Below are positions 41,646 to 49,905 of a stretch of DNA of 64,000 bases, piece by piece. The notes below the pieces were generated by a model, which had not been told where the DNA came from, made no database searches, and saw only the letters and a program-made list of their open reading frames with translations. Source of the stretch: JBNKVT01 sp050299335 (GTDB taxonomy: Bacteria; Pseudomonadota; Alphaproteobacteria; Rhodobacterales; Rhodobacteraceae); the NCBI GenBank assembly GCA_050299335.1, contig JBNKVT010000014.1, positions 139,616 to 203,615 on the forward strand, given 5' to 3'. Both the position numbers and the translations under genes were made by a program. Position 1 is the first letter of the stretch, and every line of letters begins with the position of its first letter.

Positions 41646-41861
41646 ATGGCACATGTTTCAATTCAGTCGACCCACGGCATCGGTCTCGTCGAGCGCACCG
41701 GCGCCTTCCTCCAGCGTCTGCGCAAGGCCTGGGACGAGCATTCCATGGCGATCCGCACCTATAACGAGCTGAACGCGCTGAGCGACCGTGAACTGGCCGA
41801 TCTGGGCCTGCACCGCTCGAATATCCGCCAGGTGGCGCAGGACGCGATCAAACGCGACTGA
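41646..41861 (+). CDS. DUF1127 protein
   Basis: 71 residues. N-terminal helix then the DUF1127 core TYNELNALSDRELADLGLHRSNIRQVAQDAI. Arg-rich small proteins of this family occur in many copies in alphaproteobacteria; some bind RNA or affect phosphate and carbon metabolism. AAGGAG precedes the ATG at good spacing, and a strong terminator follows, so it is a single-gene unit. Confidence 0.93.
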   Translation: MAHVSIQSTHGIGLVERTGAFLQRLRKAWDEHSMAIRTYNELNALSDRELADLGLHRSNIRQVAQDAIKRD

Positions 41862-41920
41862 CCCAGGCACGAAATTGCCGCGCCGGGTCCTCCTCCTCCC
41901 CGGACCCCGCGTGGTAAAAT

Positions 41921-41963
41921 GAAGGCGATCTCCATCCTCCCGGAGATCGCCTTCTTTATTTTT
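41921..41963 (+). terminator. Strong intrinsic terminator after the DUF1127 gene
   Basis: GAAGGCGATCTCC / GGAGATCGCCTTC, a perfect 13-bp stem with loop ATCCTCCC, followed by TTTATTTTT. Confidence 0.9.
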
Positions 41964-42060
41964 GGGGGAGTGGGTGCAAGGCGTGTTTGTCCGCTTCGAG
42001 CCCGTTTGACCCATATAGCCAAGCGCATGGACCTCTGCTTCGGGTGAAATGGCCCGAGCG

Positions 42061-42115
42061 CATTTGAATTGAAGCTTGACTGACTGACCGTCAGTCAGTA
42101 TTAGAAATTCAAATG
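42061..42115 (+). promoter_or_regulatory. Promoter with embedded TetR-type operator
   Basis: TTGACT (42076-42081), 17-base spacer, TATTAG (42099-42104). The spacer and -35 are occupied by ACTGACTGAC-C-GTCAGTCAGT (42079-42099), a perfect 10-bp inverted repeat of a kind often bound by TetR repressors. A second, outer inverted repeat CATTTGAATT / AATTCAAATG (42061-42070, 42106-42115) encloses it, with almost the same centre. It lies immediately upstream of tetR, implying autorepression and control of the following two genes. Confidence 0.85.
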
Positions 42116-42125
42116 GAGACTCACC

Positions 42126-42758
42126 ATGGCACGGATCGTCAAAGCCCCAGAGGAACGGCGCGCGGAGATCGTCGATACAGCGGATCGGCTGTTTCGCGAG
42201 CACGGCTATGCGAAGTGTTCGGTGGAGATGATCATTCGCGAGATCGGCGTCGCGAAAGGGACGTTCTACTACTATTTCAAATCCAAACCCGACATTCTCG
42301 AAGCTATCGTGGACAAGACGCTCAGCCAGATCATTGAGATGGCAAAGGGCGTGGCCGATGAACCGTCGCTCACCGCGATGCAGAAGATGGAAGCGCTGCT
42401 GGGCAACAGTCACATCGGTGACGACGACAGTCTTGAAGTGGCCGAAATGTTGCACCTTCCCGAGAACCGGGAGCTTCACGAACTCACAAACATCCAGACG
42501 GTCCTGCAGATCTCTCCGATCCTGGCGCAAATCGTCGAACAAGGGATCACGGAGGGGGTCTTCGACGTCGCAAGACCGCTTGAGACCATCCAGTTCCTCT
42601 TCACCGGCGCCCAGTTCCTGACGGACGGAGACATGTTCGGTTTCACCGAGGCCGAACTTCGCGCGCGGCGCCTTGCGATGCAGACAATCATAGAAAAAGC
42701 ACTCGGCGCAGAACCCGGAAGCTTTGGCTTCATGAACCCTGTTCGGGCCGTGGAGTAG
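42126..42758 (+). CDS. TetR-family transcriptional regulator
   Basis: 210 residues. N-terminal helix-turn-helix (EIVDTADRLFREHGYAKCSVEMIIREIGVAKGTFYYYFKSKPDILEAIV, about 14-60), followed by a helical ligand-binding domain of no recognised subtype. It would repress its own operon through the palindrome at 42079-42099. Codon use is slightly less GC-rich than in neighbours. The CPBP and serine-hydrolase genes follow. Confidence 0.94.
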   Translation: MARIVKAPEERRAEIVDTADRLFREHGYAKCSVEMIIREIGVAKGTFYYYFKSKPDILEAIVDKTLSQIIEMAKGVADEPSLTAMQKMEALLGNSHIGDDDSLEVAEMLHLPENRELHELTNIQTVLQISPILAQIVEQGITEGVFDVARPLETIQFLFTGAQFLTDGDMFGFTEAELRARRLAMQTIIEKALGAEPGSFGFMNPVRAVE

Positions 42759-42893
42759 AGGCATGAGAAGGCAACCGCATAAAGATCGCCGACGCGTCAT
42801 CGAGCCGCGCATCGGGCGAAATATCCACAAGGGCCGAAGGCCAGACCGGCCCTGGTCCGTCCTGTTCAAACTCTAAAATCGGGGGATTATCCT

Positions 42894-43736
42894 ATGGCAG
42901 ACATCGCCGCACCCAGCCGACCCGTTCAGGTACCATCTCGAGCCCTGATCGGCTTTTTCGCACTGACTTTCGCCATTACCTGGGGCGTTGTCAGCATGTA
43001 TGTCCTGGCGCCGGACTGGGCGTCGTCCCGCTTCGGCGAAATCAGCGGTTCGCATCCGTTCTTCTTCCTCGCGACCTGGGCGCCTGCGATTTCGGCCTTT
43101 ACGCTAGTCCTCGCCCATGGCGGCGTCGCGGGTCTCAAAGCGTTCCTGTCCCGGCTCCTGATGTGGCGCGTGGCCCCGCAGTGGGTCGTGTTCATCCTGG
43201 TTGGCATTCCACTCGTCTACATGATCGGCTCGGCCTTCAAGGCTGGCCCGCTTGTCGCGCCACTTCCGCCCGAGGGCGCGGGTGCGATGATCGCCTTGAC
43301 TTTCATGATGCTCTTTTTGGGCCCGATCGAGGAGTTTGGTTGGCGGGGCGTCGCGCAGCCCATTCTGCAACGGCATGTCGCACCGCTTTGGGCTGGTATC
43401 ATCATCGGGTCGGTTTGGGGTCTGTGGCACCTGCCGGCGTTCTTCCTTTCGGGGACGGTGTTTTCAGGTTGGAACTTTTTCCCGTTCCTCCTGGGCAACA
43501 TCACGCTCGCGGTTCTCGTGACGCCGATCTTCAACTCATCCCGGGGCAGCCTTCTCTGGCCGATGGTGTTCCACTGGCAGCTGATCTTTCCGATCTGGCC
43601 GGATGCGCAACCCTTTGATACCTGGATACTATTGGTTGTGGCGATTGCCGTCGTCTGGTGGAACCGCGAGACCATGCTGCACAGGAAAGGCGCGGTGACT
43701 GAGGTTGTGCCTGACGACGGAAGGACGGATCTATGA
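42894..43736 (+). CDS. CPBP-family intramembrane metalloprotease
   Basis: 280 residues, about eight membrane helices. The CPBP (Rce1-like, Abi) motifs are present: EEFGWRG (Glu146, Glu147, Arg151) and GLWHLP (His179), followed by the third-motif His in MVFHW. These form a glutamate-based intramembrane protease. Bacterial members serve in peptide processing or immunity. Overlaps the next gene by ATGA. Confidence 0.92.
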   Translation: MADIAAPSRPVQVPSRALIGFFALTFAITWGVVSMYVLAPDWASSRFGEISGSHPFFFLATWAPAISAFTLVLAHGGVAGLKAFLSRLLMWRVAPQWVVFILVGIPLVYMIGSAFKAGPLVAPLPPEGAGAMIALTFMMLFLGPIEEFGWRGVAQPILQRHVAPLWAGIIIGSVWGLWHLPAFFLSGTVFSGWNFFPFLLGNITLAVLVTPIFNSSRGSLLWPMVFHWQLIFPIWPDAQPFDTWILLVVAIAVVWWNRETMLHRKGAVTEVVPDDGRTDL

Positions 43737-44905
43737 AGCCGGTCCTCCACGCCGTCGCCACGCTCTTGATAGGCCTATGCACGCTCGCTCAGCCCACGCG
43801 TGCAGATCAATCCGATCTTCACGAAGAGCTTCAGGACCTGCTCGATACCTTTCAGATGCGCTACGGTTTCCCGGGGGCGACAGTTGCCTATGCAAGGGAG
43901 GACGGCGTGGTCGAGACGCTTGCCGTCGGGTTCGCGGATGTCGAAAAAGGCATCCCGATGACCCCCGAAAGCAGGATGTTGGCGGCAAGCATCGGCAAGT
44001 CGGTCTGGGGCGCGCTGGTGCTTTCGCTCGAAGCGGAAGGGGTGCTCAATCGATCCGATCCCGTGTCCGATTATCTCGGCGACCTTCCGTGGTTTGATCG
44101 GGTTCCGAATGCCGGTGAGATGACGGTTGGTCAGCTTCTCACCCATAGCGCGGGCCTGCCGGACCATGTGCATATGGACAACGTTGCCCATGCGCTGATC
44201 GCCTTGGGGAATGAGGACCGGTTCGATCCTGCCGATCTGGTATCGTTTATCCTGGATGAGCCGCCGCTCTTCGAGGCCGGATCGGACTGGGCCTACACGG
44301 ATACCGGGTATCTGCTACTTGGAATGGTGCTGGAGTCAGCAACAGGCCGGGACGTTTTCGACCTCGCACGAGAACGCCTGTTAGGACCGCTTGAACTGAC
44401 AGCGACTATCCCTTCCGACGCGCCAGAGATCGAAGGCCTGGCCGTGGGCTATACTGCCAAGGACAATCCTTTTGGTCTCGCACCACGCACGATGGACGAC
44501 AGCGGCAGCCTTGTCTGGAACCCCGTTGTCGAATGGACCGGTGGTGGGTTCGCGTCGACATCGGCAGACCTTGCGAGGTGGGGTCACGCGCTGTTCACAG
44601 GCGACGCGATGGATGCAGAGTACCTGGACCAGCTGCTAGACGGCGTTCCCATCCATCCTGATGCAGCTGGTGTGCTCTATGGAAGCGGGATTGCGATCTA
44701 TGAGGATACACCCCACGGCCTGGTTTATGGTCATGGCGGTTGGATACCCGGCTATGTATCGAGCCTGAGGCACTACGCCGATCATGGGCTGACCATCGCC
44801 TTCCAGATCAATACCGATGCGGGTGTGGTGGACGACAGTACAGACCTCGTTCCAGCTTTTGAAGCTGCACTGGCCGAGCTGCTGGTTGGACCGGCGACAA
44901 ATTAG
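43733..44905 (+). CDS. Serine hydrolase of the class C beta-lactamase / DD-peptidase fold
   Basis: 390 residues with a signal peptide (KPVLHAVATLLIGLCTLAQPTRA), so periplasmic. SxxK motif Ser86-I-G-Lys89, YTDTGY in place of the YxN motif, and GHGGWIPGY for the KTG-like motif. The Tyr-Thr-Asp variant departs from true AmpC (YAN), so esterase or peptidase activity is likelier than beta-lactamase. Coupled by a 4-base overlap to the CPBP protease, an odd pair that may act on a common cell-envelope substrate (inference). Confidence 0.88.
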   Translation: MKPVLHAVATLLIGLCTLAQPTRADQSDLHEELQDLLDTFQMRYGFPGATVAYAREDGVVETLAVGFADVEKGIPMTPESRMLAASIGKSVWGALVLSLEAEGVLNRSDPVSDYLGDLPWFDRVPNAGEMTVGQLLTHSAGLPDHVHMDNVAHALIALGNEDRFDPADLVSFILDEPPLFEAGSDWAYTDTGYLLLGMVLESATGRDVFDLARERLLGPLELTATIPSDAPEIEGLAVGYTAKDNPFGLAPRTMDDSGSLVWNPVVEWTGGGFASTSADLARWGHALFTGDAMDAEYLDQLLDGVPIHPDAAGVLYGSGIAIYEDTPHGLVYGHGGWIPGYVSSLRHYADHGLTIAFQINTDAGVVDDSTDLVPAFEAALAELLVGPATN

Positions 44906-45022
44906 AAAAGTTCACAGAACTTGATACCGCCGAACATAAGCAGACCTTAGTCAAAACCACGAACGGCAGCTTCGTCCGCGGAGCAGATCTACATAACTTG
45001 CGAAAATGCCCATATCCTTTGG

Positions 45023-45649
45023 CTACTCGAAAGCACTTAGAACCAACCCCGCCGCAATCGCCCACATCACCAGACCGATGCCGATATCCAGCACCTGCCA
45101 GGTGCGCGGGGTGCGCATGACCGGAGCGAGGAGGCGGCTGCCGTAGCCGAGCGCAAAGAAAAAGGCGAAGGAGGCGAGGACGGCGCCGGTGCCGAAGGCG
45201 GTCTTGGCGGGGAGCTCGGGGTATTGGGCCGAGATCGAGCCGATCAGCGCAAATGTGTCGAGATAGACATGGGGGTTCAGCCAGGTCAGGGCGAGGCAGG
45301 TGGCGATGGTGGGCGCGAGGGGGGCCGGTTCTCCTGTCGCGGCCAGTGCGCTGGACCCCTGGAAGGCGGCGCGCAGGCGCAGGGCGCCGTAGGCGATCAG
45401 GAAGGCGGCTCCGGCCAGCAGCATGGCGAGGGTCAGGGACGGCCAGGCGGCGGCGAGGGCGCCGAAACCGGCGACACCGGCGGTGATGAGGATGGCGTCC
45501 GACAGGCCGCAGGTCAGGCAGACCGCGAAGACATGGGCCCGCATCAGCCCCTGGCGCAGCACGAAGGCGTTCTGGGCGCCGATGGCGAGAATCAGCGAAA
45601 ACGAGGTGATGAAACCGAAGCCGAAGGCTCCGCTCAGGCTGGTGCTCAT
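45023..45649 (-). CDS. argO: LysE/ArgO-family amino acid exporter
   Basis: 208 residues, about six helices. Seen: FGFITSFSLILAIGAQNAFVLRQGL, the LysE signature, and TCLALTWLNPHVYLDTFALIGSIS with the conserved NPxxYLD. Exports arginine or lysine. Its start overlaps the end of the DUF502 gene by 4 bases (ATGA). Confidence 0.92.
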   Translation of the reverse strand: MSTSLSGAFGFGFITSFSLILAIGAQNAFVLRQGLMRAHVFAVCLTCGLSDAILITAGVAGFGALAAAWPSLTLAMLLAGAAFLIAYGALRLRAAFQGSSALAATGEPAPLAPTIATCLALTWLNPHVYLDTFALIGSISAQYPELPAKTAFGTGAVLASFAFFFALGYGSRLLAPVMRTPRTWQVLDIGIGLVMWAIAAGLVLSAFE

Positions 45650-46365
45650 GCGGCCGGGGCGGGGGCGGGTTTGCGGCCTGCGGCGATCTCGGCTGCTGTC
45701 GGCGGGACGACGAGACCGGCGGAGATGACCAGCTTGGCCGCCTCCTCGACGCTCATATCGAGAATGACAACCTCGGCGCGGGGGACGAACAGAAGAAAAC
45801 CGGAGGTGGGGTTGGGGGTGGTCGGCAGGAAGACCGACAGGATTTCGCCCCGGTCCAGCTTTTCAGGGATTTCGCCGCTGGCGGGCGTCGAGATAAAGGC
45901 GATGGCCCAGATGCCCTTGCGGGGGTATTCGATCATGCAGGCCTGCTGGAAATTGGCACCGGATTGCGACAGCAGCGTCTCGACGATCTGTTTGACGCCG
46001 TTGTAGATCGACCGGACGATGGGCATGCGCGACAGGATGGTCTCGCCCAGTTTCACCAACTGACGCCCGAACAGGCCCTTGGTCAGTGCCCCGACCCCGG
46101 CGGTGAACAGCACGAAAATGACGACCCCGTAACCGGCGATATCGACGCCGATATAGGTGGAGGGGTTGTAGATCGCAGGGACCAGCGGCACGACCTTGGA
46201 ATCGATGAAGCGGATGAAGGTCCACACGACCCAGATGGTCAGCGAGATCGGGGCGACGATGACCAGCCCGGTCAGGAAATTGTTACGGGTGCGCTGGAAG
46301 ATACCGGCTTTCTTCGGTTTCTTCGGCCTCGGCGCGGCTTTGCGCGGGGCGGGTTTCTTGGCCAT
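45646..46365 (-). CDS. DUF502 family membrane protein
   Basis: 239 residues. A lysine/proline/alanine-rich N-terminus (PAPRKAAPRPKKPKKAG) precedes two membrane helices (about 32-52 and 75-97), then the DUF502 core PIVRSIYNGVKQIVETLLSQ, YPRKGIWAIAFIST, VFLPTTPNPTSGFLLFVPR. Function not established in bacteria; plant relatives are COV proteins of membrane trafficking. Confidence 0.92.
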   Translation of the reverse strand: MAKKPAPRKAAPRPKKPKKAGIFQRTRNNFLTGLVIVAPISLTIWVVWTFIRFIDSKVVPLVPAIYNPSTYIGVDIAGYGVVIFVLFTAGVGALTKGLFGRQLVKLGETILSRMPIVRSIYNGVKQIVETLLSQSGANFQQACMIEYPRKGIWAIAFISTPASGEIPEKLDRGEILSVFLPTTPNPTSGFLLFVPRAEVVILDMSVEEAAKLVISAGLVVPPTAAEIAAGRKPAPAPAA

Positions 46366-46423
46366 CTGCTCGCTTCCTCATGTCCCGGCTCCCTAGATAG
46401 GGGGCATTGCGCAATCGGGCAAG

Positions 46424-47335
46424 TCAGGCGGCGGCGAGGGCTCGGGCGATGCGGGCGGCGAGGGCGGCGTTGTTCTTTACGAGGGCAATATTGGCGGTCA
46501 GTGACGCGCCATTGGTCAGCTCGAAGATGCGCTGCAGGAGGAACGGGGTGACCTCCTTGGCGGCGATGCCCTTTGCATCGGCTTCGGCGAGGGCTTGGGC
46601 GATATGGGGGGCGAGGGTCTCGGCGGGGATTTGGTCGGCCGCCGGGATCGGGTTGGCGATCAGTTGGCCGCCCTTGAGGCCGAGAGACTGGCGGATGCGG
46701 AAGGCGTTGGCGATGGCTTCCGGGCTGTCGAGGCGCAGGGGGGCGGGCAGGCCGGAGGAGCGGGACCAGAAGGCGGGGAATTCTCTCTGGCCGAAGGCGA
46801 TGACGGGGACGCCGAGGGTTTCGAGAGTTTCGAGGGTTTTCGGGATGTCGAGGATGGCCTTGGCTCCGGCGGCGATGACGTTGACCGGGGTGAGGGCGAA
46901 TTCGCCCAGGTCGGCGGAGATGTCGAAGGAAGTTTCGGCGCCGCGATGGACGCCGCCGATGCCGCCGGTGGCGAAGGTTTCGATACCGCCCAGATGGGCG
47001 CAGATCATGGTGGCGGCGACGGTGGTCGCCCCGGTGGCCTTGTCGGCAAGGGCGACGGCGAGGTCGGCACGGGAAACCTTGCGTACGTCCCTGGCCTCGG
47101 CGAGGGCTGCAAGTTCAGGGTCGTCGAGGCCGATGCGGATGGTGCCGTCGATCAGGGCGATGGTGGCGGGGATGGCGCCGTTCTCGCGGACCACGGCCTC
47201 GACCTCGCGGGCGGTGTCGAGGTTCTGGGGGAACGGCATGCCATGGGTGATGATGGTGCTTTCGAGTGCGACGAGGGGTGCGCCGTCGAGTTTGGCGCTG
47301 GCGACCTCGTCGGAGAAGGCAAGGGGCAGGGGCAT
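46424..47335 (-). CDS. psuG: Pseudouridine-5'-phosphate glycosidase
   Basis: 303 residues. Splits pseudouridine 5'-phosphate to uracil and ribose 5-phosphate. Seen: VALESTIITHGMPFPQNLDTAREVE, the Mn2+ / lysine active site region (TVAATMICAHLGGIETFATGGIGGVHRGAETSFDISADL), and GGQLIANPIP. TGATG overlap with psuK upstream gives a two-gene catabolic operon for pseudouridine from RNA turnover. Confidence 0.96.
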   Translation of the reverse strand: MPLPLAFSDEVASAKLDGAPLVALESTIITHGMPFPQNLDTAREVEAVVRENGAIPATIALIDGTIRIGLDDPELAALAEARDVRKVSRADLAVALADKATGATTVAATMICAHLGGIETFATGGIGGVHRGAETSFDISADLGEFALTPVNVIAAGAKAILDIPKTLETLETLGVPVIAFGQREFPAFWSRSSGLPAPLRLDSPEAIANAFRIRQSLGLKGGQLIANPIPAADQIPAETLAPHIAQALAEADAKGIAAKEVTPFLLQRIFELTNGASLTANIALVKNNAALAARIARALAAA

Positions 47336-48222
47336 CAGACGGGCTCGCGGGAAATGTGGGTGGCGGCGACTTCGAGGGCGGCGTCAAGCGCAAGCTGGCC
47401 GAAGAGGCCAGCGTTTTCCGCCGCGATATGCCCGGCCATGAAGGCGTCGCCGGCACCGGTGGTGCTGCGGGTCTCGACGGTCGGAGGGATGGCGGAGATC
47501 AGGCCTTCGGGGCCGGCCAGCGCGCATGGACGGGGGCCGTCGGTGACCACGGCGCGGGTGGCACCGAGGCCCAGGAGGCCGTCGGCAGCCTCGGTGGCGG
47601 TTGGAAAGGCCATCTGGCAGAGGATCTCGGCCTCGGTGCGGTTGACATAGATGGTGCCGCCCTCGGCCATCAGCGCCCGTTTCAGCCTCTCGGCCTTGCC
47701 GGGCGAGGCGGGGACGAAGGCGAGGTGGGCGGCACGGAACATGTCATGCCCGGCCAGCGCGGTGAGAACCGCCCCTGGCAGATTGCCGTCGATGACGACG
47801 GTGCCGGTCCAGGGGGTCGCGGGCCCGGCGAGGCGGCCGTCGCGCAAGGGGGCGAGGATGGCGTCCCCGGCGGCTTCGAGCGCGGCGCAGTCGGCGACGG
47901 CGGCGAAGACGGCTCCGTCGGGCTGTTCGATGGCGAGGTAGCTGTCGGTGGGGGCGGGGCCCCGATGCAGCCAGGCGCAGTCGACCCCGGCACCGAGGAT
48001 GATCTCGACCAGACGGTCTCCGGGATCGTCGGTTCCTATGGTCGACAGGATGGCAGAGCGCTGCCCGGCACGGACAAGCGCCATGGCGACATTCAGCGCC
48101 ACGCCGCCGGGCTGCCATGCGATGCGGCCGGGAAGGTCGTTGCCTTCGGCGATAGGGCTGCCGGCGCAAGCGATGATGTCCCAAAGGGCGGAGCCGATAC
48201 AGAGGATGGGTTGACGTTCCAT
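47335..48222 (-). CDS. psuK: Pseudouridine kinase (PfkB family)
   Basis: 295 residues from ATG 48222 (the GTG at 48231 is also in frame). Ribokinase fold: ILCIGSALWDIIA, WQPGGVALNVAMALVRAG and the catalytic TGAGDAFMAG motif. Phosphorylates pseudouridine for PsuG, whose ATG overlaps the stop by one base. Pairing with psuG makes pseudouridine the likely substrate. Confidence 0.9.
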   Translation of the reverse strand: MERQPILCIGSALWDIIACAGSPIAEGNDLPGRIAWQPGGVALNVAMALVRAGQRSAILSTIGTDDPGDRLVEIILGAGVDCAWLHRGPAPTDSYLAIEQPDGAVFAAVADCAALEAAGDAILAPLRDGRLAGPATPWTGTVVIDGNLPGAVLTALAGHDMFRAAHLAFVPASPGKAERLKRALMAEGGTIYVNRTEAEILCQMAFPTATEAADGLLGLGATRAVVTDGPRPCALAGPEGLISAIPPTVETRSTTGAGDAFMAGHIAAENAGLFGQLALDAALEVAATHISREPV

Positions 48223-48373
48223 GGGGCGCACTGATGGCGGAAGCCGTGCGCGAGGTCAATCGGGCGTGCGCGGGCCTGGCGCGGTCCTTGCCTCAGGCCG
48301 GTTTCTCCGCACGGTCAGTGACGATACAGGTGCATCAGCCCGGACCTGCCCGGACCGGAAGGGTCCGGCGTGG

Positions 48374-49075
48374 TCAGTCCACCGATTGGTGGGCAAGGTC
48401 GATCAGCTCCAGCACGCGCGGGCCGATGGCCTCGACAATAATGCTCACGCCTTTTGCATTGGGATGCAGGAAATCCTCTTGCATGAAGGGACGGAGCGTT
48501 TCGGGAGCGGAACGGTCGCCCAGCGGGGCGAGAAAATCGGGATAGAGGAGACTGCCGTGCTTCTCGGCCAATTCCGGATAGATGGCGTCGAACGCGGCCT
48601 TGTATTCGGGGCCGTAATTGCCCGGTGCCGGCATGGCGACGAGAAGGACGGGGAGGTTGCGGGCAGCGGTCTCGGAGAGGATGGCGTCGAGATTGGCACG
48701 CGTGGCGGCTGGATCGATGCCGCGCAACAGGTCGTTGCCGCCGAGGGTGACGATCAGGGCATCGGGCGCGTCGGCGAGGGTCCAGGCGATGCGGGCGCGG
48801 CCGCCGGCGGAGGTGTCGCCGGAGACACCGGCATTGATCAAGCGGGCATCCGACGCGCCATGCGCGTGGAGCCAGCGTTCGAGCTGGGGGACGAAGCCGT
48901 CCTCCTCAGGCAGGCCGTAGCCTTGCGTCAGGCTGTCGCCGAGGGCGGCGATGACGATCTCGGCGCGGGCCTGGGCCGTTGATCCCACTAGCAGAATTGT
49001 CAGGACGGCAAGCTTGCTAAGCCGCGCCCCGAGACCATATGGAAGGGATCGGAACAGCGCGCGGGCCCAATTCAT
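48374..49075 (-). CDS. tesA: SGNH-type arylesterase / acyl-CoA thioesterase I
   Basis: 233 residues. Signal peptide (about residues 17-38, LSKLAVLTILLVGSTAQARA), so periplasmic. Block I GDSLTQGYG with Ser48, block III GGND, and block V DFLHPNAKG with Asp/His. Hydrolyses aryl esters and thioesters. The start ATG overlaps the ATG of the divergent ABC gene (CATG at 49073-49076). In many proteobacteria tesA is divergent from ybbA-ybbP, as here. Confidence 0.94.
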   Translation of the reverse strand: MNWARALFRSLPYGLGARLSKLAVLTILLVGSTAQARAEIVIAALGDSLTQGYGLPEEDGFVPQLERWLHAHGASDARLINAGVSGDTSAGGRARIAWTLADAPDALIVTLGGNDLLRGIDPAATRANLDAILSETAARNLPVLLVAMPAPGNYGPEYKAAFDAIYPELAEKHGSLLYPDFLAPLGDRSAPETLRPFMQEDFLHPNAKGVSIIVEAIGPRVLELIDLAHQSVD

Positions 49076-49742
49076 GAACGTGATCTCCCTGAACGACGCC
49101 CGGTTGAGCCTGATGGGCAATGCCGGGGTGGTGGATATCTTGCGTGGGATCACCCTGTCTGTCCAGAAGGGCGAGACGCTGGGACTGATCGGGCCATCGG
49201 GCTCGGGCAAGTCCTCGCTCCTGATGGTGATGGGCGGGCTGGAACGGGCGACAGGCGGGTCGGTGACGGCCATGGGCGCGGATCTCTCGGCGATGAACGA
49301 GGACCAGCTGGCCCGGTTTCGTCGCCTGCATATGGGGGTGGTCTTCCAGTCTTTCCACCTGATCCCGACGATGACGGCACTGGAGAATGTGGCCACACCG
49401 CTGGAACTGGCCGGCGACCGCAATGCGTTCGACAAGGCGGCCGAGGAACTGCGGGCCGTGGGGTTGGCGGATCGGGGCGGGCATTATCCCGCGCAACTGT
49501 CGGGTGGCGAGCAGCAGCGGGTGGCGCTGGCCCGGGCCTTCGCGCCGCGGCCGGAGATATTGCTGGCGGACGAACCGACCGGCAATCTCGACGGGGCGAC
49601 GGGCGAGGTGATCATGGAGATGCTGTTCGGGCTGAGGGACCGGGGCGGCTCGACCCTGGTCCTGGTGACCCATGCGCCGGACCTGGCGGAGAAATGCGAC
49701 CGGATCGTGCGGCTGCGCGATGGTCTGGTGGAGGCGGCGTGA
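49074..49742 (+). CDS. ybbA: YbbA-type ABC transporter ATP-binding protein
   Basis: 222 residues. Walker A GPSGSGKS (40-47), signature LSGGEQQRVALARAF, Walker B ILLADEPTGNLD and switch VTHAPDLA: the LolD/MacB-like group. Its partner is the permease at 49906. Unusually, 163 bp with three REP hairpins separate the two. Starts with an ATG overlapping that of tesA on the other strand, so its promoter must lie inside tesA. Confidence 0.92.
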   Translation: MNVISLNDARLSLMGNAGVVDILRGITLSVQKGETLGLIGPSGSGKSSLLMVMGGLERATGGSVTAMGADLSAMNEDQLARFRRLHMGVVFQSFHLIPTMTALENVATPLELAGDRNAFDKAAEELRAVGLADRGGHYPAQLSGGEQQRVALARAFAPRPEILLADEPTGNLDGATGEVIMEMLFGLRDRGGSTLVLVTHAPDLAEKCDRIVRLRDGLVEAA

Positions 49743-49760
49743 GCGGGGTTTCGGGCAGGT

Positions 49761-49889
49761 GGTGCGTGCGAGCACGCACCCTACGGGAATCATGCGGCGG
49801 GACCGGTGAGGGAAGGTGCGTGAGATCACGCACCCTACGGGAGATGCGCGGTACCGGTGAGGGGCGGTGCGTGCAAGCACGCACCCTAC
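49761..49889. repeat. Array of three REP hairpins inside the ybbA-ybbP operon
   Basis: REPs at 49761-49784, 49815-49838 and 49866-49889, all in the same orientation (CCCTAC tail on the plus strand), 30 and 27 bases apart. Stems are GTGCGTGC-GA-GCACGCAC, GTGCGTGA-GA-TCACGCAC and GTGCGTGC-AA-GCACGCAC: the eighth pair switches between C-G and A-T with both sides changing together. This shows the hairpin, not just the sequence, is kept. Confidence 0.9.
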
Positions 49890-49905
49890 GCAATGAGGCG
49901 GCATC

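Noticed and set aside
43733..44905. Calling the serine hydrolase an antibiotic-resistance beta-lactamase
   Set aside because: The SxxK motif is present but YTD replaces YxN and no KTG is seen; the fold is shared by many esterases and peptidases.
49761..49889. Three regularly spaced palindromic repeats resembling a tiny CRISPR array
   Set aside because: Repeats are 24 bp with 27-30 bp spacing, but single copies occur elsewhere in both orientations, the loops vary, and no cas gene is present. A REP array explains them.
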